Positions 20,319-29,349 of a stretch of DNA of 64,000 nt are shown one piece after another. The notes beneath the pieces are model-generated. The model was not told where the DNA came from. It saw only the letters and a program-made list of their open reading frames with translations, and searched no databases. Made by a program: the position numbers and the translations under genes. The DNA is taken from contig OZ251568.1 of NCBI GenBank assembly GCA_965243525.1, positions 186,001 through 250,000 on the forward strand, given 5' to 3'. Numbering within the stretch: position 1 is the stretch's first letter; the number at the start of each line of letters is the position of its first letter. The stretch comes from WTKD01 sp965243525 (lineage in GTDB: Bacteria > Spirochaetota > Spirochaetia > WTKD01).

Positions 20319-20385
20319 CTAAAAACATGCAGATCAAGCACTATCTAATAATATCCTAAAAACATGCAGATCAAGCGCTATCTAA
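20319..20385. repeat. 30-bp direct repeat, two copies
   Basis: Two copies of a 30-nt sequence (20319-20348 and 20356-20385) containing AAAAACATGCAGATCAAGC, with a single base difference (CACT versus CGCT). Starts are 37 bp apart. They lie between the plus-strand secreted-protein gene and the terminator of the first minus-strand GLUG gene. Confidence 0.85.
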
Positions 20386-20410
20386 CATAGGAGAGATCAG
20401 AACCACCACA

Positions 20411-20436
20411 ATAAAAAACCCCTCAGAACGAGGGGC
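20411..20436 (-). terminator. terminator of GLUG lipoprotein gene 20463-21863
   Basis: On the minus strand CCCCTC-GTTCT-GAGGGG is followed by TTTTTTATT. It is A-rich on the other side, so it may also stop plus-strand transcripts from tmk. Confidence 0.85.
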
Positions 20437-20462
20437 TGTTTTCATTGTTCAAGCATGATTGT

Positions 20463-21863
20463 TCAGGGATTCTGCCATTGCAAAATCGGCCATTCTCCAT
20501 CACCTACCCAATACCAGATATCATCACTGCCGTCGTCGGAATTGCCAACAAAATCCAAATGAGAGAAATCACCTTGTGTGATTGCTGCTGCATCCGCATT
20601 GTTTGCCACGCGTACAACACCATCTACCGTGTAATAGGGAGTGGCATCCAAAATACCACTAGCACCATTGTCTCGCGTTTGTGTTGTCGTCACTCTGTCA
20701 AAATAACTCGTGGTAATATCGAAACTAGTCCATCCTGCAATTCCACCTGAGATGGAAGTGGCTGTCACTTTTCCTATCCCGAGAACTCTCAGAACTTCCC
20801 CCCCGCTTTTGCCCACTACTGCACCTACACCGGAATTTCCTCTTGTTTCTCCGATGGCATAAGAATCATGAATACGAGTAGAACCAACAAGGTTTCCTAC
20901 GACTCCACCAATATTGGCGTAACTGCTAGCTGTTCCTATCACCGTTACCGATGAATAACTCTGCCTAACAATTCCCTTCGATGTCCCTACTAATCCCACC
21001 ACCCCGCCAACATCGGAATTTGCTTTTATTACTCCTCCAATTACTGCAGTTCTTTCTATCAGTCCATTATTAACTCCTGCAAGTGCTCCTACATAACTAG
21101 TTCCAGTTATGCTTGGAACACTCTCATCTCCTGAGGCAAGTCTAAGAATAAGATCATGAATCTTGCCGTTCAACGTTGCAGGATCAGAATCAAACTGATA
21201 ATCTACCTCGCGATACCCTATCCTAGAAAAGAAGCCTACCTCTTCCTGATCTTTTACTATTTTTAGATTACTTATGGTCTTTCCATTGCCATCAAATATT
21301 CCTATAAACGGTGCTCTCGGACCTGCTATCGGCTCAAAGTTAGCAGTCAAGGCAATATCCTTCATGAGGATATAGTTACTGCTCAGGTTACTGCGCACAT
21401 AGGTAAAATTCTCTTCTGCAAAGATGGGAACATATCCTTCCGGTGTTTTGGTGAATACAATTGCATACACCGCTGTCGTATCTCCGTTGCGCACCGTGAT
21501 TTCTGCTGATGTAGACATATCCATCCCACTCATCGAAACAGGCGTATTCTCATCAACATAGGGATAGCTTTCTCCTTCAGAACTAACAATTTCAGCTCCC
21601 GCAGGAATCTGAACCGCCATATCCATTGACGTAAGATCCATGGTATCAGGAATGAGCATGGTTATTCTCTTTGCATCCATATCAACCTCTGCTGGGAATG
21701 AATACGTAACATCGCCATAAGCACTATGCCCCAAGGGGATAGTGAAACTACGAACTTGCACATCTTCTGATACTCGTGCCCCACCGAGACCAGAATCACC
21801 TATTCCATCGCAGCTTGCAAAAATCACCAAGCCAATTAGCGCCGATACTATTTTGTATTTCAT
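20463..21863 (-). CDS. GLUG-repeat surface lipoprotein (minus array, distal gene)
   Basis: 466 residues. A lipoprotein signal ends in VIFASC (Cys18), after which a roughly 110-residue beta-rich domain carries IDxxxKxITxxIPD-like and VRNGDTTAVYAIVF strands. Next is the family core (PIFAEENFTYVRSNLSSNYILMKDIAL...GIFDGNGKTISNLKI), then about five degenerate GLUG units with GGVVG in place of GGLVG, and a C-terminal module ending DGEWPILQWQNP. GLUG repeats (Pfam PF07581) are known from bacterial surface proteins and some IgA proteases and probably form a right-handed beta-helix-like stalk. No protease motif is visible. An AAAGGAG Shine-Dalgarno lies at 21871-21877. It is monocistronic with its own promoter and terminator. 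Confidence 0.88.
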   Translation of the reverse strand: MKYKIVSALIGLVIFASCDGIGDSGLGGARVSEDVQVRSFTIPLGHSAYGDVTYSFPAEVDMDAKRITMLIPDTMDLTSMDMAVQIPAGAEIVSSEGESYPYVDENTPVSMSGMDMSTSAEITVRNGDTTAVYAIVFTKTPEGYVPIFAEENFTYVRSNLSSNYILMKDIALTANFEPIAGPRAPFIGIFDGNGKTISNLKIVKDQEEVGFFSRIGYREVDYQFDSDPATLNGKIHDLILRLASGDESVPSITGTSYVGALAGVNNGLIERTAVIGGVIKANSDVGGVVGLVGTSKGIVRQSYSSVTVIGTASSYANIGGVVGNLVGSTRIHDSYAIGETRGNSGVGAVVGKSGGEVLRVLGIGKVTATSISGGIAGWTSFDITTSYFDRVTTTQTRDNGASGILDATPYYTVDGVVRVANNADAAAITQGDFSHLDFVGNSDDGSDDIWYWVGDGEWPILQWQNP

Positions 21864-21906
21864 CTAAATACTCCTTTATTATGTATAAAATAACACATAT
21901 TACTAT

Positions 21907-21935
21907 AATATCTAATAAGGCAATTATTTAGTCAA
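21907..21935 (-). promoter_or_regulatory. promoter of GLUG gene 20463-21863
   Basis: TTGACT (21930-21935), 17-nt spacer, GATATT (21907-21912). The spacer contains an imperfect inverted repeat CTAAATAA...TTATTAG. Confidence 0.65.
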
Positions 21936-22025
21936 TACGATTGTTGCATTTTTTACCGCATTTTTCTGTAGGGTATGGGTGGGTGTATTTTTGATCTTCG
22001 TAGGTGGTGGATAGAACCACCACAA

Positions 22026-22050
22026 TAAAAAACCCCTCAGAACGAGGAGC
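22026..22050 (-). terminator. terminator of GLUG pseudogene 22078-23450
   Basis: Copy of the array terminator hairpin with one altered stem base (GAGGAG in place of GAGGGG on the plus strand). A T-run follows on the minus strand. Confidence 0.75.
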
Positions 22051-22077
22051 TTGTCATGGTATACTGCGCAAGATTGC

Positions 22078-23450
22078 TTAAGGGTTCTGCCACTGCAAAA
22101 TCAGCCATTTTCCATCAGCTACCCAATACCAGATATCGTCTTCTCCATCCTCGGAATTGCCAACAAAATCCAAATGCGAAAAATCACTTTGTGTAACCGC
22201 CGCTGCATCTGCATCGTTTGCCACTCGTACAACACCACCTACGGTAAAATAGGTAATGCCAGTCATGTCGGAGGAAGGTTGTCCCTTTTGCTGTGTTGTT
22301 GTCACAACATCAAAATAAGCCGTCTCAAGAGTAGGACCAGTCCCTCCTACCACTCCACCAGTGCGAGCGTTCCCTGTCACCTTTCCTATTGCATAGCTCC
22401 TATGAATTCTACCACTATTCCCCACTAGCCCTCCGACAGTCGCATCTCCTGTCACTGTTCCAGTTGCATAGCTATCACTAACCGTACCTAAATAGTTGTG
22501 CCCTATCAATCCACCGGCATAGGAATTACTAAGGGTTCCTATCACCGATGCTGTTGCATAACTCTGTGTCGTAGTGGCAGTATTCCTATGTACTGTTCCC
22601 ACCACTCCACCAACAGAGATAGTCCCCTTCACAGTTCCTCCCAACACGGCAACTCTTTTTATCTGACCAAGGCTAAATCCTACAAGTGCTCCCACCGCTT
22701 GATCTCCCTCTATGCTTGGATTGCTCGCATCACCATCAGCCAAGACAAGAATGAGGTCGCGTATCTCTGCATTAGGAGCCTGCGAAGTTCCTAATCCTCC
22801 AAAAAATCCTATATTATCCCCACTTGGTTTTCTGATTTTTAGATTGCTGATGGTTTTTCCGTTCCCATCAAATATCCCGGTAAACGGCGTCTCGGCACTT
22901 CCCATGGGTTCAAAATTGGCAGTCAAAGCAATATCGTTCATGAGAATGTAGTTCTTAGCAAGATTACTTCTCACATAGTCAAAATTCTCTTCAGCAAAGA
23001 TAGGAACATACCCCGGTTCTGTTTTGACAAATATGATCGTATAGGTCGTTGTCGTCTCTTCCTTGCGTACCGTGAGCTCTGTTGACGTAGACATATCCAT
23101 ACCACTCATCGAAACAGGTATGCTTTCATCCACAAAGGGATAGGCACTCCCTCCAGGGTCAAGAATTTCAGCTCCCACAGGAATTTGAACCGCCATATCC
23201 ATTGACGTAAGATCCATGGCATCAGGGATGAGCATGGTTATCCTCTTCGCATCCATGTCAATTTCTGCTGATAATGAATACGTGGCATCTCCATAAGCAC
23301 TGTGTCCCAGAGAGGTAATGGCGAAACTGCGAACTTGAAGATCCTCCGGTGTCGATGGACTCTCCCTCCACCACCAAAACTAAAATCGAATGCATCGCAA
23401 GCTGAGAAGATCAGCAGACTGATTAGTATTAACAATATCTTGTATTTCAT
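22078..23450 (-). pseudogene. GLUG-repeat lipoprotein, frameshifted after the lipobox
   Basis: The N-terminal frame (23450 down to 23238) begins with MKYKILLILISLLIFSAC and reads through a Gly-rich stretch, then loses similarity to its paralogues at about 23364-23366. The family sequence (ESPSTPEDLQVRSF, then SLGHSAYGDATYSLSAEIDM) resumes in another frame, continuous with the open frame that runs to 22078 (PIFAEENFDYVRSNLAKNYI, about six GLUG units, ending LQWQNP). Adding one G to the GGAGGG run restores a protein of about 457 residues. The promoter, Shine-Dalgarno and terminator are intact. It could be a real null or silent copy, a phase-variable state, or a sequencing error in a short G run. 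Confidence 0.8.
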
Positions 23451-23493
23451 CTAAACACTCCTTTATTATGTAATAAACAGTACATGTAACTAT

Positions 23494-23521
23494 AAGATCT
23501 AATATAGTAATTACTAGTCAA
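23494..23521 (-). promoter_or_regulatory. promoter of GLUG pseudogene 22078-23450
   Basis: TTGACT (23516-23521), 16-nt spacer, GATCTT (23494-23499). It aligns with the neighbouring GLUG promoters, but the spacer palindrome is degraded. Confidence 0.55.
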
Positions 23522-23617
23522 CGAAGACATTACGTATTTTTGCTTTATTTATGTGTAGTGTATAATGTGGGCAGATTTGTGTGCTCGACAATGATGAATA
23601 GCTCCAGAACCACTCCA

Positions 23618-23643
23618 ATAAAAAACCCCTCAGAACGAGGGGC
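23618..23643 (-). terminator. terminator of GLUG gene 23670-25448
   Basis: The array hairpin CCCCTC-GTTCT-GAGGGG followed by TTTTTTATT on the minus strand. Confidence 0.85.
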
Positions 23644-23669
23644 TTGTCATGGTATACTGAGCAAGTTGT

Positions 23670-25448
23670 TTAGGGATTTTGCCAGTGAAACTTGGGCCAT
23701 TGTCCATCTTGCCATTGCCAAATGCTCGAATCCCAATTAGAAAAATCACTTTGTTTGATCGCTTCTGCATCTGCATCGTTTGTCACACGCACCACAGCGT
23801 CAACAGTATAGTATTCAGTTGCACCAGTAATAGAAGGATGACTCACGACCGTCTGACCAGTCAAGATCACATCAAAATAAACATTGGTCAACGTGAGAGA
23901 TCTTGAAGCCCCGTTTCCCACTAGAGCGGCACTAGCAGTGGACCTGGTATCCTCTGATGACACCAATCCAGCGACATAACTAGTTTGAATGCTTCTTGTT
24001 CCTTCACTTACTATTTCGCCAATTAATCCACCAATGCTATACCCATGAGATTCATGAGTTCCTTTCACCTCTCCAAGTACATAACTGTCTCGGATAGTCA
24101 AATCAGCATTGTTTTGCTGGCCTATGAGTCCACCAACTTGACGGGTTCCATGCACAGTCCCAGCAAAATAGCTGGTTCCCATAATACATTTAGCAACAGA
24201 TCCCACCAAACCACCTGCAGCATGTGCACTCCCTCTTACATCTCCAGTCATATAACTACTTCCAATCGTAAGTTCCACAGAAGATCCCCCCACCAATCCA
24301 GCTGCACCTGCTACTCCTTTCACTGTTCCCGTTGCAAAACTTGTACTGACAACTCCCTTATCAAAATTTCCCACCAATCCGCCTACGTAATTACCAGTTC
24401 CTATCACATCCGCTGTTACGTACGTACCGATAACCAGGTTGGTATTATTTGTATTTGGAAAAAGTCGACCTACCAATCCACCAACATCATTGACTCCCTT
24501 CACGGCTCCGCCGACCACCCCAACACCAACTACGCTACCATAGCCCTGCCCGGCAACCGCTCCTGTATAACTTCCCCCCTGTATGCTGGGATTGTTCTCA
24601 TTACCATCAGCCAAGACAAGAGTGAGGTTGCTCACCTCTGCAGTAGTAGTAGCCGACCCTCCTAAGAGTCGAAAAAATCCTACATTGTTTTCGCCTGACT
24701 TTGTGATTTTTAGATTGCTGATAGTTTTTCCATTCCCATCAAATATCCCTGAAAACGGTGCACTCGTGCTCCCTATCGGTTCAAAATCGGCAGTCAAGGC
24801 AATATCGTTCATGAGAATATAGTTACTGTCAACATTATTGCGCACATGTTCAAAATTCTCTTCAGCAAAGATGGGAGTATAATCCTGCGCTAGCAAGACG
24901 AATATGAGCTTATACGTCACAGTCGTACCTTCGTTGCGCACCTTGAATGTTGTCTCAAAGGACGTACCCATTGGTCCCGCTGTAGCAGGCCCAGTCCCAA
25001 CAAAAGGATCGCCTCCCGTTCCGGAATCACCACTTCCACCTCCAAAACTACCACCTCCGGTTCCAGAATCATCACCTCCCTCAGGCATTTGAAATCCCAT
25101 ATTCAGTGGGCTCATCAAAACAGGTGTATCCTCATCCATGGAAGGATAGGCCGCCCCTTCAGGGCTAACGATTTCAGCTCCCTCAGGAATATCAATCGCC
25201 ATATTTAACGCGGATAAATCCATGGCATCAGAAAGATAAATCGTTATAGTTTTTGTGCTCTCATCAATCTCTGCTGGCAATGAATATGAAGCATCGCCAT
25301 AGGCACTATGTCCCATATCAGTAGAGATGCCGCGAACTCGAACATTCTGCGAAATTTCTCCTCCTCCGGAAAGATCAGGACCAAGTGCCCCATCACATCC
25401 AGAGAAGATCGCCAAACCGATTAGCACTGGTAATATCTTGTATTTCAT
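23670..25448 (-). CDS. GLUG-repeat surface lipoprotein with Gly-rich linker
   Basis: 592 residues. The lipobox is AIFSGC (Cys18). The N-terminal beta domain is interrupted at about residues 120-165 by a Gly/Ser/Asp-rich linker (for example GGDDSGTGGGSFGGGSGDSG) not present in most paralogues but related to the one in the gene at 25664-27259. The conserved PIFAEENFEHVRNNVDSNYIL block and GIFDGNGKTISNLKI precede about six GLUG units such as VGGLVGNFDKGVVSTSFATG and AGGLVGSVAKCIMGTSYFAG. The C-terminus (DSSIWQWQDGQWPKFHWQNP) matches the WxWxDGxWP module of the family. It is monocistronic. Confidence 0.88.
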   Translation of the reverse strand: MKYKILPVLIGLAIFSGCDGALGPDLSGGGEISQNVRVRGISTDMGHSAYGDASYSLPAEIDESTKTITIYLSDAMDLSALNMAIDIPEGAEIVSPEGAAYPSMDEDTPVLMSPLNMGFQMPEGGDDSGTGGGSFGGGSGDSGTGGDPFVGTGPATAGPMGTSFETTFKVRNEGTTVTYKLIFVLLAQDYTPIFAEENFEHVRNNVDSNYILMNDIALTADFEPIGSTSAPFSGIFDGNGKTISNLKITKSGENNVGFFRLLGGSATTTAEVSNLTLVLADGNENNPSIQGGSYTGAVAGQGYGSVVGVGVVGGAVKGVNDVGGLVGRLFPNTNNTNLVIGTYVTADVIGTGNYVGGLVGNFDKGVVSTSFATGTVKGVAGAAGLVGGSSVELTIGSSYMTGDVRGSAHAAGGLVGSVAKCIMGTSYFAGTVHGTRQVGGLIGQQNNADLTIRDSYVLGEVKGTHESHGYSIGGLIGEIVSEGTRSIQTSYVAGLVSSEDTRSTASAALVGNGASRSLTLTNVYFDVILTGQTVVSHPSITGATEYYTVDAVVRVTNDADAEAIKQSDFSNWDSSIWQWQDGQWPKFHWQNP

Positions 25449-25490
25449 CTAAAACTCCTTTATTATGTTTAAAATAATACATATATATAT

Positions 25491-25518
25491 ATTATCTAAT
25501 AATACAATTATTAGTCAA
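25491..25518 (-). promoter_or_regulatory. promoter of GLUG gene 23670-25448, with spacer palindrome
   Basis: TTGACT (25513-25518), 16-nt spacer, GATAAT (25491-25496). From the last bases of -35 to the first base of -10 runs a perfect inverted repeat CTAATAAT-TGT-ATTATTAG, a possible operator. Confidence 0.7.
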
Positions 25519-25611
25519 TAAAATTGTTGTTATTGCTGTATGTTTGTGTAGCTAATGGAGTGAATGTATCACTACTCTTTCTGATGAAGAATAAAATCAG
25601 AATCACTGCAT

Positions 25612-25637
25612 CAAAAAGCCCCTCAGAACGAGGGGCT
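25612..25637 (-). terminator. terminator of GLUG gene 25664-27259
   Basis: GCCCCTC-GTTCT-GAGGGGC followed by TTTTT on the minus strand. Confidence 0.85.
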
Positions 25638-25663
25638 TATCATTAATATCTAGGCAAGGATGC

Positions 25664-27259
25664 TTATTGAGTCTGCCAATGCAGAATCGGCCATTCTCCA
25701 TCACCTCGCCATTGCCAAAAATCGCCTTCTCCATCCTCGAAATTGCCAACAAAATCCAAATCAGAAAAATCACTTTGTGTGACTGCTGCTGCCTCTGGAT
25801 CGTTTTCCACACGCACAACCCCATCAACGGTATAGAACAGAGTGGCTCTTTGCGTAGTCGTTCTTCCATTTCCTAGTTCCTGCCCCGTTGTCACTCTATC
25901 GAAATAACTCTCAACAAGAGAACTAGTATCTCCTCCTATTCCACCGAGTTTACTAGTGCCGGTCACCGGTCCGGTCGCATAACTATTCCTAATATTTCCA
26001 GCCCTTATATAACCTACTAGTCCGCCCACACTGCTCACTCCTGTTACTGCTCCGGTTGCATAATTGTCGCTAATACTCGAAACTGAGTCGACATATCCCA
26101 GCAACCCACCAATAACATTACCACTTCCTATAATAGTTGCCGTTGAATAGCTACTGGTGATACTACCCGCCCTAATAAATCCCGCCACTCCACCAGCATT
26201 ACGTTCTGTTTTTATTACTCCGCCAATCACTCCAACGTTTTCTATGGTGCCGCTGGTATATCCTGCAACTCCTGCTACAGCAGTCACTCCTTCGATGCTT
26301 GGTTCCTCTTCACTGCCACTTGCAAGTTCAAGTACAAGGTTACGCACCTCACCTCCTGATCCTAGATATCCAAAAAACCCTGCGTAGTATTGACCTGGCT
26401 TTGAGATCTTCAAGTTGCTGATGCGCTTTCCATTGCCCTCAAAGGTACCCATAAAAGGTGTTCCATTATATGTAGTTGTTGTGGGATCTGTGTCCCAGGC
26501 TATGGGTTCAAAAATAGCAGTCAAAGCAATATCGTTCATCAGGATATAGTTACTGCTCAGGTTATTGCGTACATATTCAAAGTTCTCTTCTGCAAAGATG
26601 GGAACATAATCCTCCGCTATCAGGATGAATATAATCGTATACGTTACAGTCGTATCTCCGTTGCGCACCGTGAATGTTACCTCCATCGACATACCTGTTG
26701 GACCCCCTATAACAGGTCCAGTAAAGAAATCACCGCCACCGGTTCCAGGGTCACCACCGTCTGTTCCAGGATCACCACCGCCAGCTCCAGGATCACCACC
26801 GCCAGCTCCAGGATCACCACCGCCAGCTCCAGGATCACCACCGCCAGCTCCAGGATCACCACCGCCAGCTCCAGGATCACCACCGCCGGTTCCTCCAGAC
26901 ATTTGAAATCCCATACTCATCGGACTCATCATGACAGGCGTATTCTCATCTATAGCGGGATAGGCTGTGCCCTCAGGGCTAACGATCTCGGCTCCCTCAG
27001 GAATGTCAATCGCCATACTCAGCGCAGACAAATCCATGCTATCAGTGAGATAAATCGTTATGGTCTTTGCGCTCTCATCGACCTCTGCTGGAAATGAATA
27101 AGTAACATCTCCATAGGCACTATGTCCCATGCTAGTAGATATACCACGAACTTGAACATCTCCTGATTCTCGCGTCCCACCGAGATCAGAACCAAGTGCC
27201 CCATCGCATCCAGAGAAGATCACCAGACCGATTAGCACCATTAATATCTTGTGTTTCAT
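25664..27259 (-). CDS. GLUG-repeat surface lipoprotein with GGGDPGA tandem linker
   Basis: About 531 residues from the ATG at 27259 (MKHKILMVLIGLVIFSGC, lipobox Cys18). A longer frame opens at 27328 but would include the promoter and lacks a signal-peptide start. After the N-terminal beta domain a linker of about eight 7-residue units (consensus GAGGGDP) separates it from the VTFTVRNGDTTVTYTIIF strand. The EENFEYVRNNLSSNYILMND block and about four GLUG units (IGGLLGYVD, VGGLVGYIR and others) follow, with the C-terminal DGEWPILHWQTQ module. AAGGAG precedes the start. Confidence 0.87.
   Translation of the reverse strand: MKHKILMVLIGLVIFSGCDGALGSDLGGTRESGDVQVRGISTSMGHSAYGDVTYSFPAEVDESAKTITIYLTDSMDLSALSMAIDIPEGAEIVSPEGTAYPAIDENTPVMMSPMSMGFQMSGGTGGGDPGAGGGDPGAGGGDPGAGGGDPGAGGGDPGAGGGDPGTDGGDPGTGGGDFFTGPVIGGPTGMSMEVTFTVRNGDTTVTYTIIFILIAEDYVPIFAEENFEYVRNNLSSNYILMNDIALTAIFEPIAWDTDPTTTTYNGTPFMGTFEGNGKRISNLKISKPGQYYAGFFGYLGSGGEVRNLVLELASGSEEEPSIEGVTAVAGVAGYTSGTIENVGVIGGVIKTERNAGGVAGFIRAGSITSSYSTATIIGSGNVIGGLLGYVDSVSSISDNYATGAVTGVSSVGGLVGYIRAGNIRNSYATGPVTGTSKLGGIGGDTSSLVESYFDRVTTGQELGNGRTTTQRATLFYTVDGVVRVENDPEAAAVTQSDFSDLDFVGNFEDGEGDFWQWRGDGEWPILHWQTQ
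26731..26898 (-). repeat. 21-bp in-frame tandem repeat (8 units)
   Basis: Eight 21-bp units coding a Gly/Asp/Pro linker. Five central copies (26773-26877) are perfect (plus-strand unit begins CACCACCGCCAGCTCC); flanking units are diverged. The unit length is a multiple of three, so copy-number change would alter linker length without breaking the frame. Confidence 0.92.
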
Positions 27260-27300
27260 ATAAACTCCTTTATTATGTATAAAATAATACATATTCCTAG

Positions 27301-27328
27301 AATATCTAATAACACAATTATTAGTCAA
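27301..27328 (-). promoter_or_regulatory. promoter of GLUG gene 25664-27259, with spacer palindrome
   Basis: TTGACT (27323-27328), 16-nt spacer, GATATT (27301-27306). The inverted repeat CTAATAA-TTGTG-TTATTAG fills the spacer. Confidence 0.68.
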
Positions 27329-27420
27329 TAGAATCGCTTTATTTTTTGCTGTATTTCTGTATAGCTTACAGAATGAGTGTATTTTTGTTTTCCAGTGATA
27401 CGTTGAACAGAATCACTGCA

Positions 27421-27440
27421 CCAAAAAACCCCTCAGAGCG
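27421..27440 (-). terminator. terminator of GLUG gene 27475-29157
   Basis: The array hairpin CCCCTC-GCTCT-GAGGGG with TTTTTT following on the minus strand. Confidence 0.85.
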
Positions 27441-27474
27441 AGGGGCTTTTCAGCAATATCTAAGCAAGGATGCT

Positions 27475-29157
27475 TTATTGAGTCTGCCATTGCAGAATCG
27501 GCCATTCTCCATTATCTGGCAATCGCCAAACAACAGTGAAATCTAAATCAGAAAAATCACTTTGCGTGGTCCTTGCTGCGTTTGCAGTGTTTCCCACGCG
27601 TACAGCACCATTAACAGTATAATAAGCCACAGTTCCTGATAAATCAGCACTTCCTCCAGCAGCAGGATAGAGCTCGGCTCGCGTGCTTGGTGTTGCCAGT
27701 ATTGCATCAAAATAGCTCATTTCTATTTTGCCAGTGTTACTAAATCCCACCAATCCACCGAGATATATGTCACTCCCTACAACTGTCCCAGTCGAATAAC
27801 TCTTTTCAATAGATCCATACAAGGATCCTGCCAATCCACCGACAAAATCATTGAGCCCTTCCACTGCTCCAGTCGCATAGCTATTGGTGATATCGCCAAA
27901 GTTTTCTCCCACTAATCCACCGATATGCTCAATCCTCCCTTCCACCCTTCCCGTTGCATAACTTTCGGTGATGATCTTTGCGGTATCGTTATATCCCACC
28001 AATCCGCCAACTCTGCTATTTCCTGATACATCACCGCTTGCATAACTTCGCGTAATCCTGTTATAATTTCTTCCTACCAACCCTCCCACATAAGAATTGA
28101 CTTCTGGCAAATTCCCCGTTGCATAACTATCTATAATATTGCCATAGTTCTGTCCCACCAATCCTCCCGTATAAGAAGAAGTTCCGGACAGATTTCCGGT
28201 TGCATAAGCCTTTGTGATGTCCCCATCGTTCTGTCCCACCAATCCCCCAATGAAGGAACTGCTTCCTGACACCGTTCCCGTTGCATAACTCTCTTCAATC
28301 TCACCAGCAGAATCATTGCGACCCACCAAACCACCGACGTGGGAAAATCCAAGCACGAATCCTTCTATCTCGGCAACATTTCTAATGAGGCCATGATTTC
28401 TTCCCGCAAGGCTTCCTATATAGGTCTGTCCTTGTATGTCGGGGTTGCTTTCATCACCACCTGCAAGTTCAAGCACGAGGTTGCGCACTTCACCTTCTGA
28501 TCCTATAGACCTAAAAAATCCTACGTAGAATTCACCCGGTTTTATTATCTTCAGGTTGCTGATGCGCTTTGCATTTCCAGCAAAAGTTCCCATAAACGGT
28601 GTGCTCTGACTTCCTATTGGTTCAAAATCAGCTGTTAGTGCAATATCATTCATAAGCATATACTTCCCTGCAAGGTTATTGCGCACATAGTCAAAATTTT
28701 CTTCAGCAAAGATGGGAATGTATCCTTGCGCAATCTCGATCATCACAACACTATAGGTAATCATGTTTACCCCAGCAGTCACTTTAAGTTCAAGCTGCCC
28801 TGTTGCATCGATTGCATTCAGCGATATGGGAGTAACATCATCTGCAGCACTATAGGATTCCCCTGATGGCGCAATGAGTTGCCCCCCTTCAAATAGCTGA
28901 ATATCAATATCCAATGCAGTCGTATCAGTCGGATCAGGAATATACGCTGTTATACGCTTTCTCTCTTCGTCAATCTCCGCTACAACTGAAAACGTATCAG
29001 TTCCATACGCAGGATGTTGCAACGACGTAACAGAAAATCGCAAGATATTTGCATCAGAAGCTATCGGAGTTTTTCCATTCATCCGAGGAGTCATGGAAAT
29101 CTCACAACTTGAAAAAATGACCAAGCATACCGCAAAAAATATCATATCTTTTCTCAT
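27475..29157 (-). CDS. GLUG-repeat surface lipoprotein, subfamily B
   Basis: About 560 residues starting MRKDMIFFAVCLVIFSSC. The ATG at 29157 is preferred over the one at 29163, because AAGGAG ends one base before 29163 but 7 nt before 29157. The signal peptide and the N-terminal beta domain (ILRFSVTSLQHPAYGTDTFS, AEIDEERKRITAYIPD) differ from the MKYK-type paralogues and match only the neighbour at 29350-31053. Eight regular GLUG units follow, for example IGGLVGENFGDITNSYATGA and VGGLVGRNYNRITRSYASGD, then the family C-terminus (DNGEWPILQWQTQ). The promoter is also of a different type. Confidence 0.88.
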   Translation of the reverse strand: MRKDMIFFAVCLVIFSSCEISMTPRMNGKTPIASDANILRFSVTSLQHPAYGTDTFSVVAEIDEERKRITAYIPDPTDTTALDIDIQLFEGGQLIAPSGESYSAADDVTPISLNAIDATGQLELKVTAGVNMITYSVVMIEIAQGYIPIFAEENFDYVRNNLAGKYMLMNDIALTADFEPIGSQSTPFMGTFAGNAKRISNLKIIKPGEFYVGFFRSIGSEGEVRNLVLELAGGDESNPDIQGQTYIGSLAGRNHGLIRNVAEIEGFVLGFSHVGGLVGRNDSAGEIEESYATGTVSGSSSFIGGLVGQNDGDITKAYATGNLSGTSSYTGGLVGQNYGNIIDSYATGNLPEVNSYVGGLVGRNYNRITRSYASGDVSGNSRVGGLVGYNDTAKIITESYATGRVEGRIEHIGGLVGENFGDITNSYATGAVEGLNDFVGGLAGSLYGSIEKSYSTGTVVGSDIYLGGLVGFSNTGKIEMSYFDAILATPSTRAELYPAAGGSADLSGTVAYYTVNGAVRVGNTANAARTTQSDFSDLDFTVVWRLPDNGEWPILQWQTQ

Positions 29158-29194
29158 ACTCATACTCCTTCACTTAAATGATTTCCACTTACTA

Positions 29195-29222
29195 TATATA
29201 ACATATAAAGTAGAAATTGTAA
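29195..29222 (-). promoter_or_regulatory. candidate promoter of GLUG gene 27475-29157
   Basis: TTACAA (29217-29222), 16-nt spacer, TATATA (29195-29200). It lacks the spacer palindrome of the other promoters. Confidence 0.45.
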
Positions 29223-29280
29223 CTATATTAAATAAAAGATCATTTTCCTAGCTAGATTCAGATTTTTTGTGAGTTATTGT

Positions 29281-29311
29281 AAAAAATCGTACCCATACGG
29301 TGATGGGTACG
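29281..29311 (-). terminator. terminator of GLUG gene 29350-31053
   Basis: Perfect 8-bp stem CGTACCCA...TGGGTACG followed by ATTTTTT on the minus strand. The sequence differs from the CCCCTC-type terminator of the other array genes. Confidence 0.85.
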
Positions 29312-29349
29312 AAAATTCTTTTTGAATATGATGTCTCTGTAGTGGAGGC

